From positions 62,001-126,000 of the forward strand of contig WHTH01000002.1 of the NCBI GenBank assembly GCA_009377865.1: a DNA stretch of 64,000 bases, given 5' to 3'. Each line of letters begins with the position of its first letter. The stretch's first letter is position 1. The notes under the pieces are model-generated. The model ran no database searches. It was not told where the DNA came from and saw only the letters and a list, made by a program, of their open reading frames with translations. The position numbers and the translations under genes were made by a program. Shown here one piece after another: positions 17,105 to 24,840 of this stretch. Source of the DNA: Pseudonocardiaceae bacterium. Lineage in GTDB: Bacteria; Actinomycetota; Actinomycetes; Mycobacteriales; Pseudonocardiaceae.

Positions 17105-17130
17105 TTTACACCGGCTGGGCCGGGTAGTTT
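17105..17130 (+). promoter_or_regulatory. Promoter for the ectoine-type importer genes
   Basis: TAGTTT (17125-17130) fits the TANNNT -10 pattern and lies exactly six bases before ATG 17137. A TTTACA hexamer stands at 17105-17110, a rather short 14-base spacing. The predicted transcript starts at the ATG of a 24-codon ORF. Confidence 0.5.
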
Positions 17131-17136
17131 CACCCC

Positions 17137-17211
17137 ATGCTCACCCCGAGTTACGGATTGGCGCCGGAATACCTGAACCGGCGCACCGGCGGAGAGCGGC
17201 GGACGACATGA
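17137..17211 (+). CDS. Possible leader peptide (24 aa) ahead of ehuC
   Basis: A 24-codon ORF (starting MLTPSYGLAPEYLNRR) begins at a position fitting a leaderless transcript and ends in an ATGA overlap with the ehuC start. This looks like translational coupling, where ribosomes on the leader deliver translation to the permease gene. The peptide has no recognised features apart from three Thr near its end and five Arg, so a regulatory function is only possible. Confidence 0.4.
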   Translation: MLTPSYGLAPEYLNRRTGGERRTT

Positions 17212-17927
17212 GTGGCGTTCCCACCCTGCAGGACTGGATCCCCAACCTGCTCCGTGGGCTCGAGCTCACAGTCCTGCTGACCGTGCTGGGCTCGATCCTG
17301 ATGCTGCTGCTCTCGGTCGTGCTGGGGCTGGCGGCCCGCTCACAGCGGCGGTGGCTGCGCGGCAGCGCCCGCACCGTCATCGAGTTCTTCCGCGGCACCT
17401 CGTTGCTTGTGCAGTTGTTCTGGCTGTTCTACGCACTGCCGCAGTTGGGGATCCGTTTCGAACCGCTGCTGGTCGGAGTGCTCGCGCTGGGCCTGAACTA
17501 CGGCGCCTACGGCTCGGAGGTCGTGCGCGGCTCGCTCAACGCGGTCCCGGCCGCGCAGTGGGAGGCCGCGACCGCACTGAACATGTCGCCGTGGCAGCGG
17601 ATGCGCCGCGTGATCTGGCCACAGGCCGTGGTGCTGATGCTCCCGCCGTTCAACAACCTGCTGATCCAGCTGCTCAAGGGCACCCCGCTGGTCATCGCGA
17701 TCTCGCTGGTGGACCTGTTCGCGGTGGGCGAGGCGTTCCGGACCGGCGGCGGGAACGTGTACCTGATGTATCTCGTGGTGCTGCCCGCCATCTACCTGGC
17801 GCTCGCCTACACCATGACCTTCGGCATGAACCTCCTGGAGGCCGCAGCCAAGGCACGGCTCGGGCAGGGGCGCGGGCTGCGTGACGCCTTCGCCAACCTC
17901 CGCCCCGGAGCGGTGGTGAAAACCTGA
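17208..17927 (+). CDS. ehuC: Ectoine/hydroxyectoine-type ABC permease
   Basis: The 239-residue protein is a polar amino-acid-type permease: an N-terminal ELTVLLTVLGS segment, FFRGTSLLVQLFWLFYALPQ, and the EAA loop AQWEAATALNMSPWQRMRRV. The features and pairing with the next gene resemble EhuC of ectoine importers, which bring in the compatible solute as osmoprotectant or food. A general amino-acid importer is the alternative. Its stop overlaps the next start by one base (TGATG). Confidence 0.78.
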   Translation: MSGVPTLQDWIPNLLRGLELTVLLTVLGSILMLLLSVVLGLAARSQRRWLRGSARTVIEFFRGTSLLVQLFWLFYALPQLGIRFEPLLVGVLALGLNYGAYGSEVVRGSLNAVPAAQWEAATALNMSPWQRMRRVIWPQAVVLMLPPFNNLLIQLLKGTPLVIAISLVDLFAVGEAFRTGGGNVYLMYLVVLPAIYLALAYTMTFGMNLLEAAAKARLGQGRGLRDAFANLRPGAVVKT

Positions 17928-18589
17928 TGATCTGGGACTGGGGCTACGCGCTGGAGATCCTTCCCACGCTGCTGCTTGCGTTCGTCAAGTACACCCTGGT
18001 GGCGACGGTGCTCGGGACGATCATCGCCGCCGCGCTCGGGCTGGTCTTCGCCATCATCCGGCGGACCGGGGTGCCGGTGCTCACCCAGGGCACGACGGCG
18101 TTCATCGAGGTGATCCGGAGCACGCCGCTGGTGCTGCACCTGTTCATCCTGTTCGTCGTGTTCGCGCAGCTGGGCCTGACGATGGAGCCACTGACGGCAG
18201 GCGTGATCGGGCTCGGGGTGCACTACGCGTGCTTCTACGCCGAGGTCTACCGGGCCGGCATCGACGCGGTGCCCGCCGGACAGTGGGAGGCCGCCACCGC
18301 CCTGAACCTTGGCCGCCAGCACACCTGGCTGGACGTGGTGCTCCCGCAGGCGGTGCGCAACGTGCTGCCCTCGCTGGGCAACTACGCGGTCTCGATGTTC
18401 AAGGAGACCCCGTTCCTCGCCCTCATCACGGTGCCCGAACTGGTGCTCACGGCGCAGTCCACCATCGGTGGCGCGAACTTCCGCTACCTGGAACCGATCA
18501 CCCTCGCGGGTTTCATCTTCCTGGCCGCGAGCTACCCGACGGCGCTGGCGCTGCGCCGGCTGGAGCGGCGGATGCAACCGGCAGCGTGA
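17927..18589 (+). CDS. ehuD: Ectoine/hydroxyectoine-type ABC permease
   Basis: The 220-residue second permease starts MIWDWGYALEILPTLL, a beginning I associate with EhuD, and has FIEVIRSTPLVLHLFILF and the EAA loop GQWEAATALNLGRQHTWLDV. It would pair with EhuC as a heterodimeric channel. No ATPase gene follows: the next gene is convergent and only four bases away. Confidence 0.78.
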   Translation: MIWDWGYALEILPTLLLAFVKYTLVATVLGTIIAAALGLVFAIIRRTGVPVLTQGTTAFIEVIRSTPLVLHLFILFVVFAQLGLTMEPLTAGVIGLGVHYACFYAEVYRAGIDAVPAGQWEAATALNLGRQHTWLDVVLPQAVRNVLPSLGNYAVSMFKETPFLALITVPELVLTAQSTIGGANFRYLEPITLAGFIFLAASYPTALALRRLERRMQPAA

Positions 18590-18593
18590 CCGG

Positions 18594-19493
18594 TCATTCG
18601 GCCTCGACGGCGCACAGCTCCTCGGTAGTCGCCTCCCGCGAGGCGGTCGCGTCGAAGCCCCACCGCTGGAGGAGCGAGGCGAACTCCTCGGTCTCCTTGA
18701 AAGCCATCAGCTCCCGGTTGTACCGGCCGTGGAACTCCCCGTCGGACTGGCGGAACGCAGCCCCGGAGCCGGTCTTCGGGATCTCGCCCAGTGGGTCGGT
18801 GACGTCGAAGTCGCCGCCTTGCTCGTCCTTGACCTGCTGCAGCGTCAGGGTGGGCAGCAGCACCGCGTCGACGCGCCCGACCGACAACGCCTGCAGCGCG
18901 TCGGTGGCCCCCGGGTACTGCGACAGCTGCCCGTCGGGGACCTCGAGCGCCTGGGCGGCGCGAAGCTCGTAGCTACCCGAGAGCACGGCCACCGTGACAT
19001 CCGGATTGCCGATCACCGCGTCGACGCTCGTGATGTTCATGGGGTTGCCCCGCGGGGTGGCGAACGACTCGGTCGAGACGAGGACCGGCGCCGAGTAGCG
19101 CACCCGAGCGCAGCGCTCCTCGTCCATGAACAGGCCGGCGGCCACGATGTCCCAGCGTCCCGCATCCAGGCCCGGGATCATCGTGTCGTAGTCGGTTGTG
19201 ACCCCCTCGACGTTCTCGATGCCCATCCGCGCCAGCACGGCCTTGGCGACGTCCGGCGCGGCACCGGTGATCTCCCCATTGGGTTGCAGCCGGGTGTAGG
19301 GCGGCTCGTTGGCGATCGCGATCCGGACCGACTGACCCTGTTCCACACGCTGGCTCAAGCCGGTAGCGCCGCTACCGCCGCCACCGGGCTCGGTGGTGGT
19401 GCAGGCGCCGAGCAGGGTGCCACCCCCCAGCGCGGCCGCTCCGGCCAGGGAGAAGCGGAACAAGGTCCGGCGAGAGAACTGCGTCTCAGACAT
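18594..19493 (-). CDS. ehuB: Ectoine/hydroxyectoine-type substrate-binding lipoprotein
   Basis: The 299-residue protein has an RR-containing signal (SRRTLFRFSLAG) that ends in a lipobox-like LLGAC. The mature part is a type 3 solute-binding domain: IAIANEPPYTRLQPNGEITG, APDVAKAVLARMGIENVEGV, IPGLDAGRWDIVAAGLFMD and ALQALSVGRVDAVLL. These follow EhuB closely. It is tail to tail with ehuD instead of leading the operon, which is unusual. GAGGAA stands a little far (12 bases) before ATG 19493. Confidence 0.78.
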   Translation of the reverse strand: MSETQFSRRTLFRFSLAGAAALGGGTLLGACTTTEPGGGGSGATGLSQRVEQGQSVRIAIANEPPYTRLQPNGEITGAAPDVAKAVLARMGIENVEGVTTDYDTMIPGLDAGRWDIVAAGLFMDEERCARVRYSAPVLVSTESFATPRGNPMNITSVDAVIGNPDVTVAVLSGSYELRAAQALEVPDGQLSQYPGATDALQALSVGRVDAVLLPTLTLQQVKDEQGGDFDVTDPLGEIPKTGSGAAFRQSDGEFHGRYNRELMAFKETEEFASLLQRWGFDATASREATTEELCAVEAE

Positions 19494-19759
19494 GGGGATG
19501 TCCGTTCCTCGGAGGCAGGAAGTGGAGACCCTACCGGGTGAGCCACCTATCACTCCACGAATGGTTATCGGCCCGTAACCGCTCCGCACGCCCCGTCCGT
19601 GTTGGAGTGAAGAACACGATGAACATGTCAGGAAATCATGTGATCACCCTCGCGCCCCGGGGACGAGGGTGGGGATAGGGGACCCGCCGCCCCGCCCTGG
19701 CGCCGGCGCTGATCGGCTGTGGCGTCGACCGAGCACCCGGGGCGCTCCACAGGCTGGCG

Positions 19760-20413
19760 CTACCGATCGGGGTGGTAGCCGCAATGCTCGCAGGGCGCGA
19801 CGGGCGCCGGTGGCGGTGAGGTGGACGGGTGGGTCGCGGCGCGCTTCGGGGTGGCCGCCGCGGCCCGTGTCAACTCGTCGTCGGGATCGGCGCCCAGCTC
19901 GATCATCGACTTCGACCGCAGGTCGGCGAGCTGGGAAGCCAGCCGTTCCGGGTCACCGTCGGCCAGGGCAACCTGCAACCCTTCGGTCAACCACCGCACG
20001 GCCGTGGCGTGCTCCCCGACGTCCGCGTACGCCAGTCCGGCATGGTTGCACAGCCATACGTTGCGCGGCGACTGCTCGCGCAGCATCGCGTACGTCGCCT
20101 CGGCCTGATCATGCCGTCCGGCCAGCAGGTGCCATTCGGCGACGTCCGCGCGGGGGTGCGGCTGCGCCCAGGCGCCGTGCTCGATACCGGCTTCGATGGC
20201 CTCGATCGCGCCGTCGTAGTCGCCCAACCCGCCGAGTGCTCGCGCGAGCTCCGCCCACAGCTCGCGTTGTGAGAACGCGTGCCGTGAACACGGGTGGACC
20301 AGCGCCGCGCGCAGCGCATCGACGTGCGCCGCCGGGTACCGCTCGGTCTCGGACAACTGCCGCTCGAGCGCGGCCATCTCGGCGGCGGACTGCCGTGCGG
20401 TGATCACAGCCAC
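19760..20413 (-). CDS. TPR-like protein with C-terminal CxxC tail
   Basis: The 217-residue protein contains helical TPR-like pairs (ELARALGGLGDYDGAIEAIE, ADVAEWHLLAGRHDQAEATY, HAGLAYADVGEHATAVRWL), then a Pro/Thr linker and a terminal PCEHCGYHPDR that could bind a metal as half of a ribbon. It is probably a cytoplasmic scaffold; no partner is apparent. The family is not one I can name. The 266 bases upstream of the ehuB start, between it and this gene, hold no gene I can see. Confidence 0.75.
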   Translation of the reverse strand: MAVITARQSAAEMAALERQLSETERYPAAHVDALRAALVHPCSRHAFSQRELWAELARALGGLGDYDGAIEAIEAGIEHGAWAQPHPRADVAEWHLLAGRHDQAEATYAMLREQSPRNVWLCNHAGLAYADVGEHATAVRWLTEGLQVALADGDPERLASQLADLRSKSMIELGADPDDELTRAAAATPKRAATHPSTSPPPAPVAPCEHCGYHPDR

Positions 20414-20499
20414 GCCGTCGATTGTGCACCGGCCCGCAACGGCACCACCGTGAGGTGGCGATCCGAGTCCGGAATGGCACCGGGCAGCTCATTCGACGC

Positions 20500-20522
20500 A
20501 GGCTTCGCTGCCTACGAAGCCT
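20500..20522. terminator. Hairpin downstream of the threonine aldolase remnant
   Basis: AGGCTTCG (20500-20507) and CGAAGCCT (20515-20522) form an 8-base-pair stem with a seven-base loop. It lies after the 3' end of the aldolase remnant and before the TPR gene on the same strand. It has no clear T-run, so terminator function is only likely. Confidence 0.4.
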
Positions 20523-20670
20523 CCGCCCGACAACCGGTTCACGGCTCCTCGGAGTGGACGTCTCCGCAGTCGCGATCGGTCAGGCGCAACGCCGGCAGTC
20601 GCTGTTCGTCGAGACCGCGCGGGCGAATACGGCGAGTCTTGCCCGCAGCTCGGCGACCCGCCTGACGTGG

Positions 20671-21532
20671 TCAGAGCAGCCGCGACACCGCGTCGACCGC
20701 GCGGCGCACCCCGTCGACGTCCACGTCGAGATGGGTGACAGCGCGGACCGTGCCGGGCCCGAGGGCACCCATCAGCACGCCGTGCTCGGCCTCGAGCCGT
20801 GCGCAGAACGCGGCCGCATCGTCGACTCCGAACACCACGATGTTGGTCTGCACGGTCGACGGATCGAGCGCCACACCAGGCAGCTCGGCGAGCCCGTCGG
20901 CGAGCGTCCGCGCGTTGGCGTGGTCCTCGGCGAGCCGCTCGACGTGATGGTCCAGCGACCACAGGCAGCCCGCGGCGACGATGCCCGCCTGGCGCATCGC
21001 GCCCCCCATCATCTGCTTGTAGCGCCACGCCTGCTCGATGAGCTCGGCACTGCCCGCCAGCACCGCACCGACGGGTGCACCCAGGCCTTTGGTGAAGTCG
21101 ATCCAGGCGGTGTCGAATCCGCGCGTCCACTCGGCGGCCGGGACGCCGGAGGCGACCACCGCGTTCATCAGCCGCGCGCCGTCCAGGTGCGCGCGCAGCC
21201 CGTGACGGGCGGCGACGTCGAGCACACAGCAGCGCTCCAGAGAGCGCGGCAGGCCCGCCTGCCTCGGCGACGATCGGGTGCGACTCCGGGTGCAGGTGCA
21301 CCGCGTCACCACCGGGGCGGACGTGCAGCCGGATACCGATCTCGTTGCACATCGTCCCGGAGGGCAGGAAGACGGCGGCCGGCATGCCGAGCAGGTCGGC
21401 GACCCGCGCACAGAGCGCATCGACTGTCGGGTCCTCACCGCGCTGCTCGTCGCCGACCTCCGCCGCGGCAATGGCCGCGCGCATCGCGTCGACGGGCTTG
21501 GTCTGGGTGTCCGAGAATAGGTTCACGAGCAT
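20671..21532 (-). pseudogene. Low-specificity L-threonine aldolase, inactivated by internal deletion
   Basis: The 5' part (21532 to about 21233) encodes a normal N-terminus (LFSDTQTKPVDAMRAAI, RGEDPTVDALCARVADLLG, FLPSGTMCNEIGIRLH, ending AGGPAALSGA). The 3' part is in another frame (about 21225 to 20671) and carries HGLRAHLDGARLMNAVV, DFTKGLGAPVG with the PLP lysine, and the usual C-terminus. About 55-60 residues normally between them are gone and the frame shifts at the junction. The enzyme splits threonine to glycine and acetaldehyde; this copy should be dead. Both flanks look otherwise intact, so the loss seems recent. Confidence 0.85.
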
Positions 21533-21616
21533 GCTCGCCGAGGTTATCCGGGCTGTCGGCAGGCGATGTCAGGGCCACGGCTCCCGGTCCGCCGCCGTGG
21601 CGGCCCTGCCGGCCGG

Positions 21617-21631
21617 GATAATCGGTGCGTG
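21617..21631 (+). promoter_or_regulatory. Promoter -10 GATAAT for a leaderless transcript
   Basis: GATAAT (21617-21622) ends six bases before GTG 21629 of the antiporter gene, so transcription probably begins on the start codon. No ribosome binding site is visible. Confidence 0.5.
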
Positions 21632-23119
21632 ATCGGCGAGCTCGAGTGGGGCCTACCGTCGGTGCTCGGGCTCGTCGGTGCCACGCTGCTGCTCGCCGTG
21701 GTGGCGGTGCGGGTGTCCACCCGGATCGGGCTGCCCTCGCTGCTGCTCTACCTCGGGATCGGGCTGCTGCTCGGCGAGTCGGGGCTGGGGATCCAGTTCG
21801 ACGACGCGGCGCTGACCCAGCAGCTCGGCCTGACCGCGCTCGTGCTCATCCTCGCCGAGGGCGGATTGACCACCCGGCGCTCGGACGTGCAGCCGGCACT
21901 GGGTGTTGGGCTGGCGCTGTCCACGGTGGGCGTGGCGGTGAGCATCGCGGTGACCGGCGGCGCGCTGCACCTGCTGCTCGACCTGGAATGGCGCACCGCC
22001 CTGCTGTGGGGCGCGGTGCTGTCCTCCACAGACGCAGCCGCCGTGTTCAGCGTGTTGCGTGGCGCGCGGGTGCCTCGCCGGCTCGCCGGCACGCTGGAGC
22101 TGGAGTCCGGAATCAACGACGCCCCGGCCTACATCGCGGTGATCGTGCTGGCCTCCGGCACCGTGCAGTGGTGGACGCCGCTGCTCGCGCTCTACCAGCT
22201 CGCCGCGGGTGGCGTGATCGGTGTGGCATTCGGGCTGCTCGGCGGCCTTGGGCTCCGCCGTGCCGCGCTGCCCGCGACCGGGCTCTACCCGGTGGCGACG
22301 ATCGCGGTGTGCCTGGTGGCCTTCGCCGCCGCCCAGGGTGCACAGGTCTCCGGACTGCTGGCCACCTACCTCGCCGGGCTGGTGCTGGGCAACTCCCGGC
22401 TGCCGCACCGGGCGGGCACGCTGTCGTTCGCCGAGGGGCTGGGCTGGCTGTCCCAGATCGGCCTGTTCGTGATGCTCGGGCTCTTCGCCTCGCCGTCCCG
22501 GCTGCCAGCCGCGATCCTGCCGGCGCTGGTCACCGGTGCGGTACTGCTGCTGCTGGCCCGCCCTGTGTCGGTCCTGGTCTCCGCCGCGCCGTTCCGGGTG
22601 CCGTGGCGCGAGCAGACGTTTCTGTCGTGGTCGGGGCTTCGCGGGGCGGTCCCCGTCGTGCTCGCGCTGGTCGCGGTGAGCCAGGGTGCCGATGGCGGGC
22701 AGCGCCTGGTCGAGGTCGTGCTCGTGCTGGTCGTCGTCCTCACCGCATTGCAGGGCAGCACGCTGTCCACGGTCGCCCGATGGCTGCGACTGTCGGACCC
22801 CGCCGGCCCGCAGGAGATCGAGGTGGACGCCGCACCGCTGGAGCAGATCGAGGCCGACCTGCTGCAGGTGCGGGTGCCCACCGGATCCAAGCTGCACGGC
22901 GTGTACCTGTCGGACCTGCGGCTGCCGAAGGGCTCGACGATGAGCCTGGTGATCCGCGACGGTGCCGGTTTCACGCCGCAGTCCACCACCCGGCTGCGGG
23001 AGGGTGACGGGCTGCTCGTGGTCACCACCGCCGAGCAGCGGCTCGCGACGGAGCGCAGGATCCGGGCGGTGCACCGCGCCGGGCGGCTCGCCCGGTGGCT
23101 CGGCGAGACCGGCCGGTGA
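21629..23119 (+). CDS. Potassium/proton antiporter, CPA1 type with TrkA-C-like tail
   Basis: The 496-residue protein has about twelve membrane spans. It contains SSTDAAAVFSVLRG and GTLELESGINDAPAYIAV, typical of the NhaP2/CvrA group of cation/proton antiporters, and WSGLRGAVPVVLAL in a later span. After about residue 400 is a soluble domain resembling TrkA-C (VRVPTGSKLHGVYLSDLRLP, LREGDGLLVV) that gates transport. It exports K+ or Na+ in exchange for protons at the cytoplasmic membrane. The start is supported by the adjacent -10 box. It appears monocistronic. Confidence 0.9.
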   Translation: MIGELEWGLPSVLGLVGATLLLAVVAVRVSTRIGLPSLLLYLGIGLLLGESGLGIQFDDAALTQQLGLTALVLILAEGGLTTRRSDVQPALGVGLALSTVGVAVSIAVTGGALHLLLDLEWRTALLWGAVLSSTDAAAVFSVLRGARVPRRLAGTLELESGINDAPAYIAVIVLASGTVQWWTPLLALYQLAAGGVIGVAFGLLGGLGLRRAALPATGLYPVATIAVCLVAFAAAQGAQVSGLLATYLAGLVLGNSRLPHRAGTLSFAEGLGWLSQIGLFVMLGLFASPSRLPAAILPALVTGAVLLLLARPVSVLVSAAPFRVPWREQTFLSWSGLRGAVPVVLALVAVSQGADGGQRLVEVVLVLVVVLTALQGSTLSTVARWLRLSDPAGPQEIEVDAAPLEQIEADLLQVRVPTGSKLHGVYLSDLRLPKGSTMSLVIRDGAGFTPQSTTRLREGDGLLVVTTAEQRLATERRIRAVHRAGRLARWLGETGR

Positions 23120-23135
23120 TGGCGCTTCGCACCCT

Positions 23136-23175
23136 GTGAGTGGCAATGCGAGTCCGAGCTCGCATTGCCACTCAC
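23136..23175. terminator. Perfect 17-bp hairpin after the antiporter gene
   Basis: GTGAGTGGCAATGCGAG (23136-23152) is exactly complementary to 23159-23175 across a six-base loop. It begins 17 bases after the antiporter stop. It has no T-tract, as is common in high-GC actinobacteria, and probably ends transcription or is a small intergenic repeat unit. Confidence 0.65.
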
Positions 23176-23200
23176 GAGGGCGTTGGGATAGGAATCCGGC

Positions 23201-24151
23201 ATGGGTCTCGATCCGCAGCTGCGTGCCGTGTTCGACCGGCTCGACGACATCGGCGTGTTGCCGCTGACCGGTGGTTCGCCGGCGGAGACCAGGCAGCGCT
23301 ACCGGGATCTGGCGCTGGCCCACCGCGGGCCCGACTACACGCCCGAGCAGGTCGTCGAGGTCACCGAGTCCACTGTCGACGGGCACGACGGCCCGCTCGC
23401 GGTCCGCATTTACCGGCCGGAGTCGCCGTCGGCCGCGGTGACCTACCTACACAGCGGTGGCTGGGTTGTCGGCGACCTCGACACCGACGACCCGGCGTGC
23501 CGCCGAGCGGCCAATGCCCTGGAAGCCGTCGTGGTATCGGTCGACTACCGGCTCGCGCCCGAGCACCCCTTCCCGGCCGCGCTCGACGACACGATGGCAG
23601 CGCTGCGCTGGACCGCCGAGCAGCACCCGGACCTACCGCTCGGGGTTGCAGGGGACGGCGCAGGTGGCAGCCTCGCCGCGGGTGCAGCGCTGCGTGCCCG
23701 CGACGAGGGTGGGCCCGCGCTGGTGGGTCAGCTGCTCGTCTACCCGGGGACCGATATGACGTCGAGTCACCATTCGGTCATCGCCAACGGCGAGGGCTAC
23801 TTTCTCACCGCGAGTGACCTGCGCTGGTTCGTGGACCAGTACCTGCCCACATCCGAGCTACGGGCAGACCCGCGCGCCGATCTGCTGCGGGTGCCGGATG
23901 TGTCGGGGCTGTCTCCGGCGGTGGTGGCGACGGCGGAGTTCGACCCGTTGCGCGACGAGGGCAACGCCTACGCCGAGCGGCTGCGCGAGGCAGGTGTCAC
24001 CGTGTGCACGCTCCCCGGGATGTCGCTCGCGCACGGGTACTTCTTGCTCGCTGAGCTCGTCGATGCCGCTCGGGAGCAGCGAGCCGACGTGCTGGACAGC
24101 TTCGCGGCGCTGCTGGATCAGGACCGGTTCGGGGCGACGAGCCGTGGCTAA
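23201..24151 (+). CDS. HSL-type alpha/beta hydrolase fold protein lacking the catalytic serine
   Basis: The 316-residue protein follows the hormone-sensitive-lipase esterase family: VVSVDYRLAPEHPFPAALDD, a C-terminal Asp (FDPLRDEG, D248) and His (LAHGYF, H278). The nucleophile elbow, normally GDSAGG, reads GDGAGG (residues 151-156), so the serine is a glycine at residue 153. The oxyanion-hole HGG reads HSGG (residues 84-87). Two altered key sites make hydrolase activity unlikely; it may be a pseudoenzyme or drifting. It is followed 12 bases later by an acetoacetate decarboxylase-like gene, suggesting an operon. Confidence 0.85.
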   Translation: MGLDPQLRAVFDRLDDIGVLPLTGGSPAETRQRYRDLALAHRGPDYTPEQVVEVTESTVDGHDGPLAVRIYRPESPSAAVTYLHSGGWVVGDLDTDDPACRRAANALEAVVVSVDYRLAPEHPFPAALDDTMAALRWTAEQHPDLPLGVAGDGAGGSLAAGAALRARDEGGPALVGQLLVYPGTDMTSSHHSVIANGEGYFLTASDLRWFVDQYLPTSELRADPRADLLRVPDVSGLSPAVVATAEFDPLRDEGNAYAERLREAGVTVCTLPGMSLAHGYFLLAELVDAAREQRADVLDSFAALLDQDRFGATSRG

Positions 24152-24163
24152 CGCTGTGCTGCT

Positions 24164-24793
24164 GTGAACGCCTACCCGCCCGAGCCCTGGCTGTTGCGCG
24201 GTCAGTTGCACGTCACCGTATGGCGGGTGGACGCGGCCGCGCTGCCGGCGCTGCCTGCGAGGCTGCGTCCGATCCGGTTGGGCGCTACCGCGCTGGTCGC
24301 CACCGCATGGGTGCACTACGAGCCCGGCGGGGTACTGGCCTACCGGGAACTGCTCGCCGCCGTGCTGGCCCAGCACGGCCGGTGGCCGCTGGTGTCGATC
24401 ACCGACATCTGGGTGGACAGCGAGGCATCGCTGCGCGGGGGCCGGGAGCTGTGGGGAATCCCCAAGGACCTCGCAGACTTCGACGTCGAGCATGCAGGCC
24501 CGTCGCAACATTGGACCGCCACGACGTCCGACGGTGCAGCCATCGCCCGCGGCACGGTCACTGCCCGCACCGCGCTGCCGGGCCGCTGGCCCGCCGGGTA
24601 CACGGTGGCTCAGCAGCTCGCCGGCCAGCTCGTCCTGACGCCGATGCGCAGCCGCAGCGCGCTGCAGCCGACCCGCTCGACCTGGGAGTTCACTTCCGGG
24701 GGGCCGCTCGGCTGGATCCGTGGTGCGCACCCGTTGCGGTCGGGGTCGCTGCGCGACTTCGAGTTGCGCGTCGGCCCCCGGCGCCCGTGCTGA
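24164..24793 (+). CDS. Acetoacetate decarboxylase-like (ADC fold) protein
   Basis: The 209-residue protein has WVDSEASLRGGRELWGIPKD, the hallmark loop of the ADC family, and surrounding beta-barrel segments. Family members include true acetoacetate decarboxylases and many of unknown function. The ADC Schiff-base lysine would lie in or near GIPKDLA, but this cannot be proved by eye. GTG 24164 follows the pseudo-hydrolase stop directly. A role in ketone or secondary metabolism is possible. Confidence 0.75.
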   Translation: MNAYPPEPWLLRGQLHVTVWRVDAAALPALPARLRPIRLGATALVATAWVHYEPGGVLAYRELLAAVLAQHGRWPLVSITDIWVDSEASLRGGRELWGIPKDLADFDVEHAGPSQHWTATTSDGAAIARGTVTARTALPGRWPAGYTVAQQLAGQLVLTPMRSRSALQPTRSTWEFTSGGPLGWIRGAHPLRSGSLRDFELRVGPRRPC

Positions 24794-24840
24794 TAGCCCG
24801 GCCTCGCGCAACCGCCGCGCGGCACGGAGTGCGCGTGGCG

